Of a stretch of DNA of 5,341 nucleotides, positions 5,337 through 5,341 are shown piece after piece. How positions within the stretch are numbered: position 1 is the stretch's first letter; each line of letters opens with the position of its first letter. Both the position numbers and the translations under genes were made by a program. Location of the stretch: NCBI GenBank assembly GCA_023451415.1, contig JAEXZK010000124.1, forward strand, positions 1-5,341, written 5' to 3'. The DNA comes from Bacillota bacterium. Its GTDB lineage: Bacteria > Bacillota > Clostridia > Oscillospirales > Ruminococcaceae. Under the pieces are notes generated by a model. It worked only from the letters and a program-made list of their open reading frames with translations. It did not search any database and was not told the origin of the DNA.

Positions 5337-5341
5337 TGATG

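Overview
The window looks like chromosomal DNA from a GC-rich Clostridia-type Firmicute, possibly a gut Oscillospiraceae or Lachnospiraceae relative. This is inferred from the gene families, the strong AAGGAG-like ribosome binding sites, the sigma-A style promoters and the intrinsic terminators. No ribosomal or marker gene is present to fix the taxon. There are four protein genes: three on the minus strand (left and centre) and one on the plus strand (right). No tRNA, rRNA, CRISPR array, insertion sequence or phage gene was seen.

Left part (1-1910, minus strand): a TrpXYZ-type ABC importer operon. A well-formed promoter (TTGACT, 17 bp, TACAAT) drives a substrate-binding lipoprotein (739-1812). 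A 118-nt gap with two hairpins follows, then the inner-membrane permease (1-620), which runs off the left edge. The ATPase would be expected beyond that edge. The ligand cannot be read from the sequence, and no T-box leader is visible.

Centre (1970-3240, minus strand): a monocistronic EpsG/Wzy-like polytopic membrane protein (1986-3170), probably a polysaccharide polymerase. It has its own extended -10 promoter and a perfect terminator whose tetraloop contains the gene's stop codon. No other glycan gene lies in the window.

Divergent intergenic region (3171-3474): it begins AT-rich, with the epsG-family promoter, an inverted repeat over its -35 box and a perfect 16-bp palindrome with a TATAAT in each orientation. 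It then switches to about 190 nt of very GC-rich leader before the plus-strand gene. That leader has several mutually exclusive stems and ends in a terminator-like hairpin plus U-tract at 3375-3409, about 65 nt before the start codon. It looks like a transcription attenuator or the end of a small RNA, and I do not recognise it as a known riboswitch class. This is the most interesting part of the window.

Right part (3475-5266, plus strand): a full-length PucR/CdaR-family transcription regulator with its own terminator. The last 75 nt hold a possible promoter and a perfect 14-bp palindrome belonging to whatever lies beyond the right edge. A near-identical 12-bp core of that palindrome also occurs upstream of the ABC-importer promoter, which hints at a shared regulator.
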